A stretch of 64,000 nucleotides of DNA from Massilia sp. erpn. Its GTDB lineage: Bacteria; Pseudomonadota; Gammaproteobacteria; Burkholderiales; Burkholderiaceae_D. The stretch spans positions 1,116,001-1,180,000 of the forward strand of contig NZ_CP053748.1 of the NCBI RefSeq assembly GCF_024400215.1. Direction: 5' to 3'. Below the pieces are notes generated by a model. That model worked only from the letters and a program-made list of their open reading frames with translations, had not been told where the DNA came from and searched no databases. Each line of letters opens with the position of its first letter. Position 1 is the first letter of the stretch. Both the position numbers and the translations under genes were made by a program. Positions 52,221 through 61,340 of this stretch are shown here, piece after piece.

Positions 52221-52808
52221 TTATTTCCCCGTGTTCGGCGTGGTGGCCGGCGCGGCCGGCGTTGCCGCCGGCGGCTCGGTGCGGGTCGGCTGGATCACCA
52301 TGGTGCCGCGGCCGCCGCCCGGCTTGGATTCGCCGGTTTCGCTGTTCTTCACGGTGAAGAATTCCTTGCGGCTGTCGTAGGAGATGAACTCGCCCTGCAC
52401 TTCGTCGCTAGGTTTGCTGCCTTCCAGGCGCTTGATCTTGGCCTTGGTGAACAGCTTCACCAGCTCGACCTTCTCGCTGTATTCGATGCGTTCGGCCTCG
52501 CCTTCGATCCACTGGTCGCCGGCGCCATCGCGCTTCTGGCGGAAGGTGGCGGCCTTGCCGCCGGCGCCGGTCAGGGTCACGAACTGGTAGCCCTCGGGAT
52601 CCTGGCGCACCACGGCTTTTTCGGCGTGCATGCGCAGGGTGCCGCGCGTGATGACCACGTTGCCGGTGGCGATCTTGATCTGTTTCACATCATCCACGTC
52701 CAGATTGTCGTAGTTGATTTCCATCGGCTTGTAAGAGTCGGCTTTCTCGGCCTGGCTCATGCCGGCCATGCCAAGCAGGATGGCGGCCGTCAGCAGAAAT
52801 TTTTTCAT
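52221..52808 (-). CDS. lptA: LPS transport periplasmic protein LptA
   Basis: A 195-residue protein with a signal peptide ([20 protein letters not shown]) and an OstA-like beta-jellyroll ([36 protein letters not shown]...[28 protein letters not shown]) that bridges LPS across the periplasm. The C-terminus is Pro/Ala/Thr-rich. It sits between lptC and lptB. Confidence 0.95.
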   Translation of the reverse strand: MKKFLLTAAILLGMAGMSQAEKADSYKPMEINYDNLDVDDVKQIKIATGNVVITRGTLRMHAEKAVVRQDPEGYQFVTLTGAGGKAATFRQKRDGAGDQWIEGEAERIEYSEKVELVKLFTKAKIKRLEGSKPSDEVQGEFISYDSRKEFFTVKNSETGESKPGGGRGTMVIQPTRTEPPAATPAAPATTPNTGK

Positions 52809-52833
52809 TGAATTTCCATTCTCTTGGTATTGA

Positions 52834-53427
52834 TTAGTGCTGCTTAGGCGGCAGCACCAGCGTGCCGCGGCCTTTCAGCGTCAGCTCGCGGGTCGCGTTA
52901 TTGCCGCGCAGACCGCTGCCGCTGGCACGGGCTTCGCCCTGGCGGATCTGCACCGGCTGGTCGGTTTCCATGCGGTCCTCGTCCGGGTAAATGGTCAGCG
53001 CCTCGGTGCGCAGCTGGAAAGGCTGGCCCTTGGCCGCGGCCGCGCGGTCGATCTGCACGTCCTTGGTCAGCACGACGCGGCTGTTATTGTCGTCCACGCG
53101 CGCGTGCTGGGCGCGCATGTCCATCGGCGGCTGCTCTTTGCTGCTCAAGCTGCGCACCAGCGGCTTGTCGATCTCGGAAGAGTCGTCGACCGGACGGTGG
53201 GTCAGCTTGTCGCCGGAGATGATGTAGTTGGGGCGTCCATCCTTGCTCATGCGGACAAAGCTGAACTCCTCCACGATGTAGTCCGGCTCGTTCTGGCGCT
53301 GGCTGGCCTGGATCTGGTCGCCGGCCTGGTTCATCAGCTGCAACAGCCAGAAGCTGCCGAAGGCGAGGAAGAGCATGGCCACCATCACAATGGACAGGCG
53401 GAAGCGGTGGGCGGTACGCTGGCGCAT
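52834..53427 (-). CDS. lptC: LPS export protein LptC
   Basis: A 197-residue protein with one N-terminal membrane helix (LSIVMVAMLFLAFGSFWLLQLM) and the LptC periplasmic jellyroll (PDYIVEEFSFVRMSKDGRPNYIISGDKLTHRP, MDMRAQHARVDDNNSRVVLTKDVQIDR). It links the LptBFG transporter to LptA. It starts 14 bases after the kdsC stop. Confidence 0.94.
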   Translation of the reverse strand: MRQRTAHRFRLSIVMVAMLFLAFGSFWLLQLMNQAGDQIQASQRQNEPDYIVEEFSFVRMSKDGRPNYIISGDKLTHRPVDDSSEIDKPLVRSLSSKEQPPMDMRAQHARVDDNNSRVVLTKDVQIDRAAAAKGQPFQLRTEALTIYPDEDRMETDQPVQIRQGEARASGSGLRGNNATRELTLKGRGTLVLPPKQH

Positions 53428-53441
53428 CGGGCTTTCCTTTG

Positions 53442-53981
53442 TCAGACCAGGAACTGGGCCAGAACCTGCTCGTAGCTGCCCTGGGCGCGCAGCAGCAGTT
53501 CGCTGGCTTCGCGCACGGCGCCGCGGCCACCGCTGGCGGCGGTCACATGGTGCACGCGCTGCAGCACCTCGGGACGGCCGTTCGGCACGCCGATGGCCAG
53601 ACCAACGCGGCTCAGGATCGGCAGGTCCACCACATCGTCGCCGATGAAGCCGACCTGCTCGGCGGTCAGGCCGGTCTTGGCCAGCAGCTCCATGAAGGGC
53701 GTCAGCTTGTCATGGCCGCCCTGGTGCACGAATTCGATGCCCAGATCCTTGGCGCGGGCCGTCACCTGCGGCGAACGGCGCGCGCTGATGATGGCCGTCA
53801 GCACGCCGGCCTGCTGCAGGAATTTGATGCCCAGGCCATCGTGCACATTGAAGGTCTTCATCAACTCGCCCTCGGCGCCGTAATGCAGGCTGCCATCGGT
53901 CAGCACGCCGTCGACGTCGAAGATCATCAGCTTGATTTTGGCGGCGCGCTGCAGCACGTCCTGGTTCTCGATGCCGCTCAT
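53442..53981 (-). CDS. kdsC: 3-deoxy-D-manno-octulosonate-8-phosphate phosphatase
   Basis: A 179-residue C0-cap HAD phosphatase: nucleophile motif LMIFDVDGVLTDGSLHY, VLTAIISARRSPQV, and the Mg-binding GFIGDDVVDLPIL. It makes free Kdo for LPS. Its start overlaps the kdsD stop by one base (TGATG). Confidence 0.95.
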   Translation of the reverse strand: MSGIENQDVLQRAAKIKLMIFDVDGVLTDGSLHYGAEGELMKTFNVHDGLGIKFLQQAGVLTAIISARRSPQVTARAKDLGIEFVHQGGHDKLTPFMELLAKTGLTAEQVGFIGDDVVDLPILSRVGLAIGVPNGRPEVLQRVHHVTAASGGRGAVREASELLLRAQGSYEQVLAQFLV

Positions 53982-55003
53982 CAGATCACCTTGGCGCGGG
54001 TCAGGTCATGGATGTGCAGGGCGCCCACCAGCTTGCCGGCGGCGTCCACCACCAGCATCTGGTTGATGCGGAACTGCTCCATCACGGCGACGGCATCGAC
54101 CGCCAGCTGGTCGGGTCCGATGCTGCGCGGGTTGGCGTGCATCACATCGCGCATCACCACCTTGCTGAAGTCCTGCACCTTGTCGATCATGCGGCGCAGG
54201 TCGCCGTCGGTGAAGACGCCGGCCGGACGGCCGTCGGCATCGACCACGGCGGTCATGCCCATGCCTTTCTGGGTGATTTCCAGCAGGGCGTCGGGCAGCA
54301 CCGTATCCAGGCCCACGGCCGGGATGGCGTCGCCGCTGCGCATGATGTCGCGCACATGGGTCAGCAGGCGGCGGCCCAGCGCGCCACCGGGGTGGGAACG
54401 GGCGAAATCTTCTTCCTTGAAGCCGCGCAGGTCGAGCAGGGCGACGGCAATCGCATCGCCCAGGGCCAGCGTGACGGTGGTGCTGGCGGTGGGCGCCAGG
54501 TTCAGCGGACAGGCCTCCTTGGCGACGGAAACGTCCAGATGCACGTCGGCCAGTTGCGCCAGGCTCGATTCGGGCTTGCCGGTCATGGAAATCACCACGC
54601 CGCCCATGCGCTTCACCACGGGCAGGATGGCCATCAGCTCCGAGCTTTCGCCGGAGTAGGAAATGGCAATAAAGGCATCGTCGGAGGTGACCATGCCCAA
54701 GTCGCCATGGGCGGCTTCGGCCGGGTGCACAAACAGGGCCGGGGTACCGGTGGACGCCAGGGTGGCGGCGATCTTGCGGCCAATATGGCCGGATTTGCCG
54801 ATGCCGGACACCACAACCCGGCCCTTGCAATTTAGCAACAGCGACACGGCCTGGCCCACGCTCTCGTCGCTGGCCAGGCGGGCATGCAGCGCGGAGAGGG
54901 CGTCGGTCTCGATTTGCAGGGCTTCGCGCGCCAGTTCCAGGGCACGCTTGGCGGTGTTTGCATCAAAAGCTTTCAGCATTGTTTTTTCATGGGTTACACT
55001 CAT
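53981..55003 (-). CDS. kdsD: Arabinose-5-phosphate isomerase (KpsF/GutQ family)
   Basis: A 340-residue protein: SIS sugar-isomerase domain (CKGRVVVSGIGKSGHIGRKIAATLASTGTPALFVHPAEAAHGDLGMV; ISYSGESSELMAIL) followed by two CBS domains (IPAVGLDTVLPDALLEITQKGMGMTAVVD and HANPRSIGPDQLAVDAVAVM). It supplies arabinose 5-phosphate for Kdo. The start at 55003 (MSVTHEK) is the family-like choice; an internal ATG at 54979 is possible. It heads the LPS/rpoN row and diverges from the antiporter gene. Confidence 0.95.
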   Translation of the reverse strand: MSVTHEKTMLKAFDANTAKRALELAREALQIETDALSALHARLASDESVGQAVSLLLNCKGRVVVSGIGKSGHIGRKIAATLASTGTPALFVHPAEAAHGDLGMVTSDDAFIAISYSGESSELMAILPVVKRMGGVVISMTGKPESSLAQLADVHLDVSVAKEACPLNLAPTASTTVTLALGDAIAVALLDLRGFKEEDFARSHPGGALGRRLLTHVRDIMRSGDAIPAVGLDTVLPDALLEITQKGMGMTAVVDADGRPAGVFTDGDLRRMIDKVQDFSKVVMRDVMHANPRSIGPDQLAVDAVAVMEQFRINQMLVVDAAGKLVGALHIHDLTRAKVI

Positions 55004-55097
55004 GCCCAAAGTATAGCCGAATTGGGAAAGCAAAAAACTTGCCAGACAAAACAAAGCCCCCCTCCCGCCACGTCCGCCGCTTGACTTTGAGGCCGCC

Positions 55098-57077
55098 ATG
55101 TTCTCTCCCCTTGAACTGACCCTGCTGCTGCTCGGCAGCGCCGTCCTGGGCGTGGTGGCATTTCGCATGCTGCACCTGCCGCCCATGCTCGGTTATCTGG
55201 CGGTGGGCATCCTGATCGGCCCCCACGCCCTCGGCCTGGCCGAGGAAAGCCCCGCCACCCACGCCCTGGCCGAATTCGGCGTGGTGTTCCTGATGTTTTC
55301 CATCGGCCTCGAATTCTCCCTGCCCAAGCTGATGGCCATGCGCAGCATCGTGTTCGGCCTGGGCATGGCCCAGGTCGGGCTGACCATCGTCTCCACCATG
55401 GCCTTCGGCTGGCTGGTGTCCATGGTGCTGCCGGCCTATCTGCAAATCAGCTGGCAGGCCGCCTTCGCGCTGGGCGGCGCGCTGGCCATGTCCTCCACCG
55501 CCATCGTCTCCAAGATGCTGACCGAGCGGCTGGAGCTGGAAAGCGACCATGGACGCAAGATCATCGGCATCCTGCTGTTCCAGGACCTGGCCGTGGTGCC
55601 GCTGCTGATCCTGATCCCCTCCCTCGCGCAAAATCCCGAGAACCTGGCCGCCACCCTGGGCTGGGCCAGCCTGAAAGCCGTGATCGTGCTGGTGCTGCTG
55701 CTGTTCATCGGCCAGAAGCTGATGCGCAGCTGGTTCACCATCGTCGTCAAGCGCCGCTCGCAGGAACTGTTCATGCTCAATCTGCTGCTGGTGACGCTGG
55801 GCGCGGCCTGGATCACCGAGCGCGCCGGCCTGTCCATGGCGCTGGGCGCCTTCGTGGCGGGCATGCTGATTTCGGAAACCGAATACCGCCACCAGGTGGA
55901 AGAAGACATCAAGCCTTTCCGCGACGTGCTGCTGGGGCTTTTCTTCATCACCGTCGGCATGCTGCTCAACTTCCGCGTGGTGATGCAGAACTGGTGGCTG
56001 GTGCTGATCCTGCTGGCCGGCCCGGTGCTGCTGAAATTCGCCCTGATCGCCGGCCTGGCCAAGCTGTTCGGCTCCTCCGACGGCACCGCCATGCGCACCG
56101 GCCTGGCGCTGGCCCAGGCCGGCGAATTCGGCTTTGTGCTGCTGAATGTGGCGGGCGGCGTGCAGTTGATGGACGGCGCCCTGATCCAGGTGGTGCTGGC
56201 CTCGATGGTGCTGTCCATGCTGGCCGCCCCCTTCCTGATCGAACAGTCCGACCGGGTGGTGCTGAAATTCTCCAGCAACGAGTGGATGATGCAGTCGCTG
56301 AACCTGACCAAGATCGCAGCACGCAGCATGGCCACACAGCAGCATGTGATCGTGGCCGGATTCGGCCGCAGCGGGCAAAGCCTGGCGACCCTGCTGACCG
56401 AAGAGAAGATCGATTACCACGCGCTCGACCTGGACCCGGAACGGGTGCAGGAGGCGCAGGCGGCTGGTGCCAATGTGTCCTATGGCGATGCAGCGCGGCG
56501 CGAAAGCCTGGTGGCGGCCGGCGTGACGCGCGCCGCCGCCCTGGTCATCACCTACGCCAGTACGCCGTCGGCGCTGCGGGTGCTGCATCTGGTGCAGGAA
56601 CTGGCGCCGAACCTGCCGGTGATTGTGCGCAGCCATGACGATACGGACCTGGACCGCCTGAAAGCTGCCGGCGCGGCCGAAGTGGTGCCGGAGCTGATGG
56701 AGGGCAGCCTGATGCTGGCCTCGCACGCGCTGGTGATGCTGGGCGTGCCGCTGCGGCGCGTGGTGCACCGGGTGCAGGTGGCGCGCGAAGAGCGCTACGC
56801 CTCGCTGCGCGGCTACTTCCACGGCGCCAGCGACAGCGGCGAGGAGGCCGACCTGGTGCGCCTGCATTCGGTGGCGCTGGCGGAGAACGCCTCCTGCGTG
56901 GGCAAGGCCTTGTGCGACGTGCAGGTGCAGGGAACCGGGGCCGAAGTGGCCAGCATCCGGCGCGGCAGGCTGCCGCTGGACGTGACGCCGGACACGGTGC
57001 TGGAGGCGGGCGATGTGGTGGTGCTGCGCGGCGGCGCCGAGGAAGTGGCCCGCGCCGAAACCCAGCTGCTGATTTAA
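55098..57077 (+). CDS. CPA2-family monovalent cation:proton antiporter (Kef/YbaL-type)
   Basis: A 659-residue protein: about 12 membrane helices (residues ~5-380; typical LGYLAVGILIGPHALGL, EFGVVFLMFSIGLEFS, GALAMSSTAIVSKML), then a TrkA-N domain with VIVAGFGRSGQSLATLL (near 417) and a TrkA-C domain (SLRGYFHGA...VVVLRGGAEEVARAE). The family exchanges K+ or Na+ for protons, often gated by glutathione adducts or nucleotides. No KefF-like partner is next to it. It overlaps the convergent GGDEF gene by four bases. Confidence 0.93.
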   Translation: MFSPLELTLLLLGSAVLGVVAFRMLHLPPMLGYLAVGILIGPHALGLAEESPATHALAEFGVVFLMFSIGLEFSLPKLMAMRSIVFGLGMAQVGLTIVSTMAFGWLVSMVLPAYLQISWQAAFALGGALAMSSTAIVSKMLTERLELESDHGRKIIGILLFQDLAVVPLLILIPSLAQNPENLAATLGWASLKAVIVLVLLLFIGQKLMRSWFTIVVKRRSQELFMLNLLLVTLGAAWITERAGLSMALGAFVAGMLISETEYRHQVEEDIKPFRDVLLGLFFITVGMLLNFRVVMQNWWLVLILLAGPVLLKFALIAGLAKLFGSSDGTAMRTGLALAQAGEFGFVLLNVAGGVQLMDGALIQVVLASMVLSMLAAPFLIEQSDRVVLKFSSNEWMMQSLNLTKIAARSMATQQHVIVAGFGRSGQSLATLLTEEKIDYHALDLDPERVQEAQAAGANVSYGDAARRESLVAAGVTRAAALVITYASTPSALRVLHLVQELAPNLPVIVRSHDDTDLDRLKAAGAAEVVPELMEGSLMLASHALVMLGVPLRRVVHRVQVAREERYASLRGYFHGASDSGEEADLVRLHSVALAENASCVGKALCDVQVQGTGAEVASIRRGRLPLDVTPDTVLEAGDVVVLRGGAEEVARAETQLLI

Positions 57078-58228
57078 TGCGGCTGGTAGCGGATCACGCG
57101 GTTACGGCCGCTTTCCTTGGCCTGGTACAGCGCTTCGTCGGCGTGGGCGATCAGTTCCAGCGCCACCTGTTCGGCCGGACGGTCCTGCTCCGGCTGGCCC
57201 AGGCTGGCCACGCCGATCGAAGCGGTAATCGACACCTGCAAACCTTGCGATAGTTCGATCAGGCTGGCGGCCACGCCGGCGCGGATGCGCTCAGCCACGA
57301 AGGCCGCGCTATCCAGATCGGCATCGATCAGCAGCACCACGAATTCCTCGCCGCCGAAGCGGGCCAGCGCATCCGACAGGCGCAGCTCGGCCTTGATGCG
57401 AGCCGCCACTTCGCGCAACACGTCGTCGCCACCCTGGTGGCCAACGGTGTCGTTGACGCGCTTGAAGTGGTCGATGTCGATGTACATGAAGGAGATCTGG
57501 TAGTTCTGGCGACGCGCGCGCGCGATCTCTTCCAGCAGGCGGCGGTCGATGTAGCGGCGGTTGTAGACGCCGGTCAGCGAGTCGGTCAGGCCAATGTACT
57601 TCAGCATCTCGTTGCTGATCACGTTTTCCAGGCAGATGGCGATGATGGACGCCATATGCTCGATAAAGTCGGTGCCCAGGCTGGGCGTGAAGCGGGTCGG
57701 GTCGACACTGCCCAGATTCAGGCTGCCGATGATGCGTTTATTGCGCAGCAGCGGCACCAGGGCGATGCTCTGCAGGCCTTGCGGTGCCTGCGGGAAGTGG
57801 CGCGCGTGGCGGGCCGCTTCGTACATGCACAGCAGGGGGCGCGGTGCCAGGGCGGCAATATTGCGGGGCTCCAGCTCGAAACCCAATTCGTCGATGCTTT
57901 CAGCGAACAGCAGATCGGGGAACTGGGCAAAGTCCACGCCCAGCTTTTCCATCACGGTGTGGATGTCGGCATCCTCGTCGATCAGGGTCAGGGTCACGCT
58001 TTCCAGCTCCGAGATCACGGGCAGGGTGCGGAAGATGGTGCCCACCAGCTCGGGGAAATTGGAGGCGCCGACGATCTCCAGATCGAAAGCCTGGTGGCGC
58101 GTCATGATGGAGTGATTGCGCTCGGCCTGCTCCAGCAGATAGGCCAGGCGCGCGCGCAAGGCCTGGTTCTCTGCCGCCAGGTCGGCTTGCGGGGGCTGTA
58201 TGCCCGTAACTTGCTGCCTCATATCCAT
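57074..58228 (-). CDS. DUF484-GGDEF diguanylate cyclase
   Basis: A 384-residue soluble protein: a coiled segment (AENQALRARLAYLLEQAERN), a DUF484/GAF-like sensor domain (HQAFDLEIVGASNFPELVGTIFRTLP...GSLNLGSVDPTRFTPSLGTDF) and a GGDEF domain with an intact active site GGEEF (LARFGGEEFVVLL), preceded by SLTGVYNRRYIDRRL and IDIDHFKRVNDTVGHQ. An RxxD inhibitory site (RLSD upstream) is present. It should make c-di-GMP. ATG at 58228 (MDMRQQ) chosen; 58222 is possible. Confidence 0.92.
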   Translation of the reverse strand: MDMRQQVTGIQPPQADLAAENQALRARLAYLLEQAERNHSIMTRHQAFDLEIVGASNFPELVGTIFRTLPVISELESVTLTLIDEDADIHTVMEKLGVDFAQFPDLLFAESIDELGFELEPRNIAALAPRPLLCMYEAARHARHFPQAPQGLQSIALVPLLRNKRIIGSLNLGSVDPTRFTPSLGTDFIEHMASIIAICLENVISNEMLKYIGLTDSLTGVYNRRYIDRRLLEEIARARRQNYQISFMYIDIDHFKRVNDTVGHQGGDDVLREVAARIKAELRLSDALARFGGEEFVVLLIDADLDSAAFVAERIRAGVAASLIELSQGLQVSITASIGVASLGQPEQDRPAEQVALELIAHADEALYQAKESGRNRVIRYQPH

Positions 58229-58256
58229 CTGCCTTGAATGCCGCTCAAAATAGCGT

Positions 58257-59108
58257 TCAGAACGCCAGTGTAACCCCGATTTCCTGACCGACGCGCAAAC
58301 GTTCGCCATCGCCTTCCAGCACCACACTATTCATGCCGAAGCATAGCGCACCGTCCACCACTTCCTTGGCACGATAGCCCACCATCATGTCCAGCGGGTC
58401 GGGACCGAATTCGCCCTTGTTCTGGTCCACCGATGGAATCGGGCAGCGCGAGCAGGGTTTGACCGGCTGCAGCACGATAGGGCCAAGCTGGAAAGTGTCC
58501 ACATAGTCTTCCTCATACGCCTCCATGCCCGCCACCACCAGGTTGGGACGGAAGCGGTTCATGGGAATGGCTTCGCGGCCGGCGGCGCGCAGGCGGCCGT
58601 TCAAATCCTCCAGCGAGGCGGCGCCGGCGATCAGCAAGGGATAGCCGTCGGCGAACATGGTGGGATGGCGGGTGCCGGCGGTCCATTTGCCGCTGGTCAG
58701 GCGCTCGGCCTTCGCGTGGAAGCGCGCCAGGCGGCAGGGAATGCCGAGGAAGCTGCTGAACCAGGCGGCCGTGGTGGCGTCGCAGTCGTAGGCCAGCACG
58801 CGGTCGTCCCAGACCTGGACTTCCAGGGTGGGCGCCCGTTCCGGATCGGGCAAGCCCAATTCGATTTCCAGCTGCAGCATGCCGGGCGCGCGCAGTTCCA
58901 GGGTTTCGCTTTTCAGGCGCGGCACGATCAGGGCCATGCGCGGATGATCGCGCTGGGTCAGGAATATGCCGTTTTCATCGACCACCACCCACTCGCGGTC
59001 ATACACCTGTTCCGTCATCAGGCCGGAACGGGTCAGCGTGGCTTCGTGCAGAACGATGCCGGCGCAGGATTTGATGGGGTAGAGGGTGATTTCGCTGAGG
59101 ATTGCCAT
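58257..59108 (-). CDS. MOSC-domain protein (YcbX/mARC-like)
   Basis: A 283-residue protein: MOSC_N beta-barrel at the N-terminus (EITLYPIKSCAGIVLHEATLT, VYDREWVVVDENGIFLTQR) and MOSC domain with the molybdenum-binding Cys in KPCSRCPIPSVDQNKGEFGPDPL. Relatives reduce N-hydroxylated bases using the Mo cofactor. No ferredoxin domain is fused, unlike E. coli YcbX. It lies 28 bases upstream of the GGDEF gene. Confidence 0.92.
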   Translation of the reverse strand: MAILSEITLYPIKSCAGIVLHEATLTRSGLMTEQVYDREWVVVDENGIFLTQRDHPRMALIVPRLKSETLELRAPGMLQLEIELGLPDPERAPTLEVQVWDDRVLAYDCDATTAAWFSSFLGIPCRLARFHAKAERLTSGKWTAGTRHPTMFADGYPLLIAGAASLEDLNGRLRAAGREAIPMNRFRPNLVVAGMEAYEEDYVDTFQLGPIVLQPVKPCSRCPIPSVDQNKGEFGPDPLDMMVGYRAKEVVDGALCFGMNSVVLEGDGERLRVGQEIGVTLAF

Positions 59109-59176
59109 GGATACCGCCGCAGCGGCAGGCTTATGCTGCTGCCGCTTATGATTATTCAGGCTTCAAGTATGGCAGC

Positions 59177-59209
59177 AAAGCGCCCGGCAGTAAATCGCCG
59201 GGGCACTTT
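59177..59209. terminator. Hairpin terminator after the NYN-LOTUS gene
   Basis: AAAGCGCCCGGC (59177-59188) pairs with GCCGGGGCACTTT (59197-59209) through one bulge and a G-T pair. It lies 22 bases past the NYN gene stop; the T-run is short, so termination may be partial. Confidence 0.55.
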
Positions 59210-59230
59210 CTCTTCAGCTTAAGCCTTGCT

Positions 59231-60706
59231 TCAGGCTTCGGCTTTGGGCTTAGGTTTGCGCGGCAGGCGGCTGCGCGCCGGGGCTTTGTGCGTGCCGGGC
59301 TTCGGCACGCGCTTGGCGGCAGCGGACTGCTTGTCGTCGGCCGCGGCGTCGCTGATGGCACCCTCTCCAGCCGCCGCTTCGGCCACCGGAACCGCCACGG
59401 CTGCCACAACGGCTTCCGGCTGCGTCTCGGCGACAACTGGCGCCGTACCTTCCGCTGCCAGCTCGGCTGCCTTGGCGGCTTTACTGGTACGGGCTGGCTT
59501 TTTGACGGCGGTCTTGCGCGCGGCAGGCGCGCGCTTGGCAGCCTTGGCAGGCTTGGCTTCCGCTTCCGGTGCAGGCGCTTCTTCGGCAGGCGCTTCGGCT
59601 GGCACGCTGTCGGCCGCTTCCACCACCAGGGCCGCCTCTTCCCGCTGCGGCGCCGGCGTTTCTGGCCAGACGCTGGCCGGAGCCTGGGCTTCGGTGTCGA
59701 TCACTTCCGCCTCGGCGTTCGGCTGCACGGCTTCGTGCTGCTCGCCGCCACGGCGGTTGCGGCCACCGCGGTTGCCGCGTCCACGGCGCTGCTCGTTGCG
59801 GTCGCCATCCTGCTGCGACGGCGCCTGCTGCGCGGCCTGCGGCTGGGCGGCTTCGCCGTCCGCGCTCTCGGCAACCACGGCCTGCACCGGGCCGCTGCCG
59901 CGATACACGTAAGCGCCGGATTTTTCATCACGACCGAATTCCAGCAGGCCGCGCGCTTTCATCTCCTCCAGCAGATTGCCGAAGGTGCGGAAGCCGTAAT
60001 AGGACTCGCTGAAGTCCGGCTTGCGGCGCTTGATCGCTTCTTTCAGCACCGAAGCCCAGATCTTGCCGCTGTCACCGCGCTCGGCCACCAGGGCGTCGAA
60101 GGTGGCGTACGCGATATCCACCGCCTGGCTGCGGCGCTTGTCCATTTCCTCGCGGCGGCGCTTCTCCTCTTCGGCCGTGCGCTTAGGCTGCGGAGTGTCG
60201 CGCGAATCGCGCTTGGCGGCACGGCGGCTTTCACGCACCAGGTCGTCGTAGAAAATGAATTCGTCGCAGTTGGCGACCAGCAGGTCCGAGGTGGAATCCT
60301 TCACACCCACGCCAATCACCTTCTTGGCGTTTTCGCGCAGCTTGGAAACCAGGGGCGAGAAGTCGGAGTCACCGGAAATGATGACGAAGGTGTTGACATG
60401 GGCCTTGGTGTAGCACAGGTCCAGCGCATCGACCACCATGCGGATATCGGCCGAGTTCTTGCCGGACAGGCGCACGTGGGGAATCTCGATCAGTTCGAAA
60501 TTCGCCTCGTGCATAGGCCCTTTGAAGCCCTTGTAGCGGTCCCAGTCGCAATACGCCTTCTTGACCACGATGCTGCCCTTCAGCAGCAGGCGCTCCAGCA
60601 CTGGCTTGATGTCGAATTTTTCGTAGTTGGCGTCGCGCACGCCAAGGGCGACGTTTTCAAAGTCGCAGAACAGCGCCATGCTGACGTTATCGTTGGATGA
60701 AGCCAT
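59231..60706 (-). CDS. NYN (LabA/DUF88) domain RNase-like protein with LOTUS/OST-HTH, RGG and Lys/Ala-rich tail
   Basis: A 491-residue protein. Residues ~8-155 are a NYN/PIN-like nuclease domain with the acidic set D15 (ALFCDFENVA), D87, D93 and GDSDFSPL (113-118). After a basic helix (TAEEEKRRREEMDKRR) an OST-HTH/LOTUS domain spans ~190-275 (IWASVLKEAIKRRKPDFSESYYGFRTFGNLLEEMKARGLL). Then an Arg/Gly patch (RRGRGNRGGRNRRGG) and a long Ala/Lys/Pro/Glu tail reminiscent of histone H1. NYN proteins are RNA nucleases or binders; LOTUS domains bind RNA. Substrate unknown. It diverges from the NTF2-like gene at 60831. Confidence 0.9.
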   Translation of the reverse strand: MASSNDNVSMALFCDFENVALGVRDANYEKFDIKPVLERLLLKGSIVVKKAYCDWDRYKGFKGPMHEANFELIEIPHVRLSGKNSADIRMVVDALDLCYTKAHVNTFVIISGDSDFSPLVSKLRENAKKVIGVGVKDSTSDLLVANCDEFIFYDDLVRESRRAAKRDSRDTPQPKRTAEEEKRRREEMDKRRSQAVDIAYATFDALVAERGDSGKIWASVLKEAIKRRKPDFSESYYGFRTFGNLLEEMKARGLLEFGRDEKSGAYVYRGSGPVQAVVAESADGEAAQPQAAQQAPSQQDGDRNEQRRGRGNRGGRNRRGGEQHEAVQPNAEAEVIDTEAQAPASVWPETPAPQREEAALVVEAADSVPAEAPAEEAPAPEAEAKPAKAAKRAPAARKTAVKKPARTSKAAKAAELAAEGTAPVVAETQPEAVVAAVAVPVAEAAAGEGAISDAAADDKQSAAAKRVPKPGTHKAPARSRLPRKPKPKAEA

Positions 60707-60830
60707 GTGTCTTGTTATGTTCAGTGATCGGTGGAAGGTGGCGGGTGATTATACAGCCAGCGCCGAACCGGCCCGCTTACTGATGTATTCTTGTCAAACC
60801 TGACACCTGCGCCAACCTTAAGGATTGCCC

Positions 60831-61337
60831 ATGAAAATCGCCTTCGCCGCGCCCCTGCTTGCCGTCTGCCTCGTCCTGCCCTTCGCCGCCGGCGCCCAAA
60901 CCCCGGCCGCCGACCAGGCTTTCCGCGCCAAGGTGAATGCCTTTGTCGATGGCTGGCACCAGGATGCGGCCAACGCCGATCCGGTCTATTTCGACAAGAT
61001 GGCGCCCGCGGGTATTTACATCGGCACCGATAAATCCGAGGTGTGGACGCGCGACGCCTTCAAGGTTTGGGCCAAGCCCTATTTCGACCGCAAGAAGGTC
61101 TGGGCCTTCACGGCGCAAAAGCGCAATGTCTATTTTTCGCCCGACAAAAAATACGTATGGTTCGATGAGCAGCTGAATACGCAGATGGGCACCTGCCAGG
61201 CCAGCGGCGTGCTGCGCAGCACGGACCAGGGTTTTCTGATCGAGCACTACCAGCTTTCGCTGGCCGTGCCCAATCCACTCATGGATCAATTCACCAAGGC
61301 GATTGCCGAACATGAAGGCAAGGAAGCGTCGAAGTAA
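60831..61337 (+). CDS. Secreted SnoaL/NTF2-like protein
   Basis: A 168-residue protein with a signal peptide (MKIAFAAPLLAVCLVLPFAAGAQ) and a SnoaL_3/NTF2-like domain (VNAFVDGWHQDAANADPVYFDKMAPAGIYIGTDKSEVWTRDAFKVWAKPYF, KKYVWFDEQLN, GVLRSTDQGFLIEHYQLSLAVPN). The ATG at 60831 follows AAGGA by six bases. Role unknown. It converges on the AraC gene three bases away. Confidence 0.85.
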   Translation: MKIAFAAPLLAVCLVLPFAAGAQTPAADQAFRAKVNAFVDGWHQDAANADPVYFDKMAPAGIYIGTDKSEVWTRDAFKVWAKPYFDRKKVWAFTAQKRNVYFSPDKKYVWFDEQLNTQMGTCQASGVLRSTDQGFLIEHYQLSLAVPNPLMDQFTKAIAEHEGKEASK

Positions 61338-61340
61338 GCC

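Noticed and set aside
59226..59912. Plus-strand frames over the NYN-LOTUS tail region
   Set aside because: Low-complexity Ala/Ser/Arg shadow of the repetitive GC-rich tail of the minus-strand gene.
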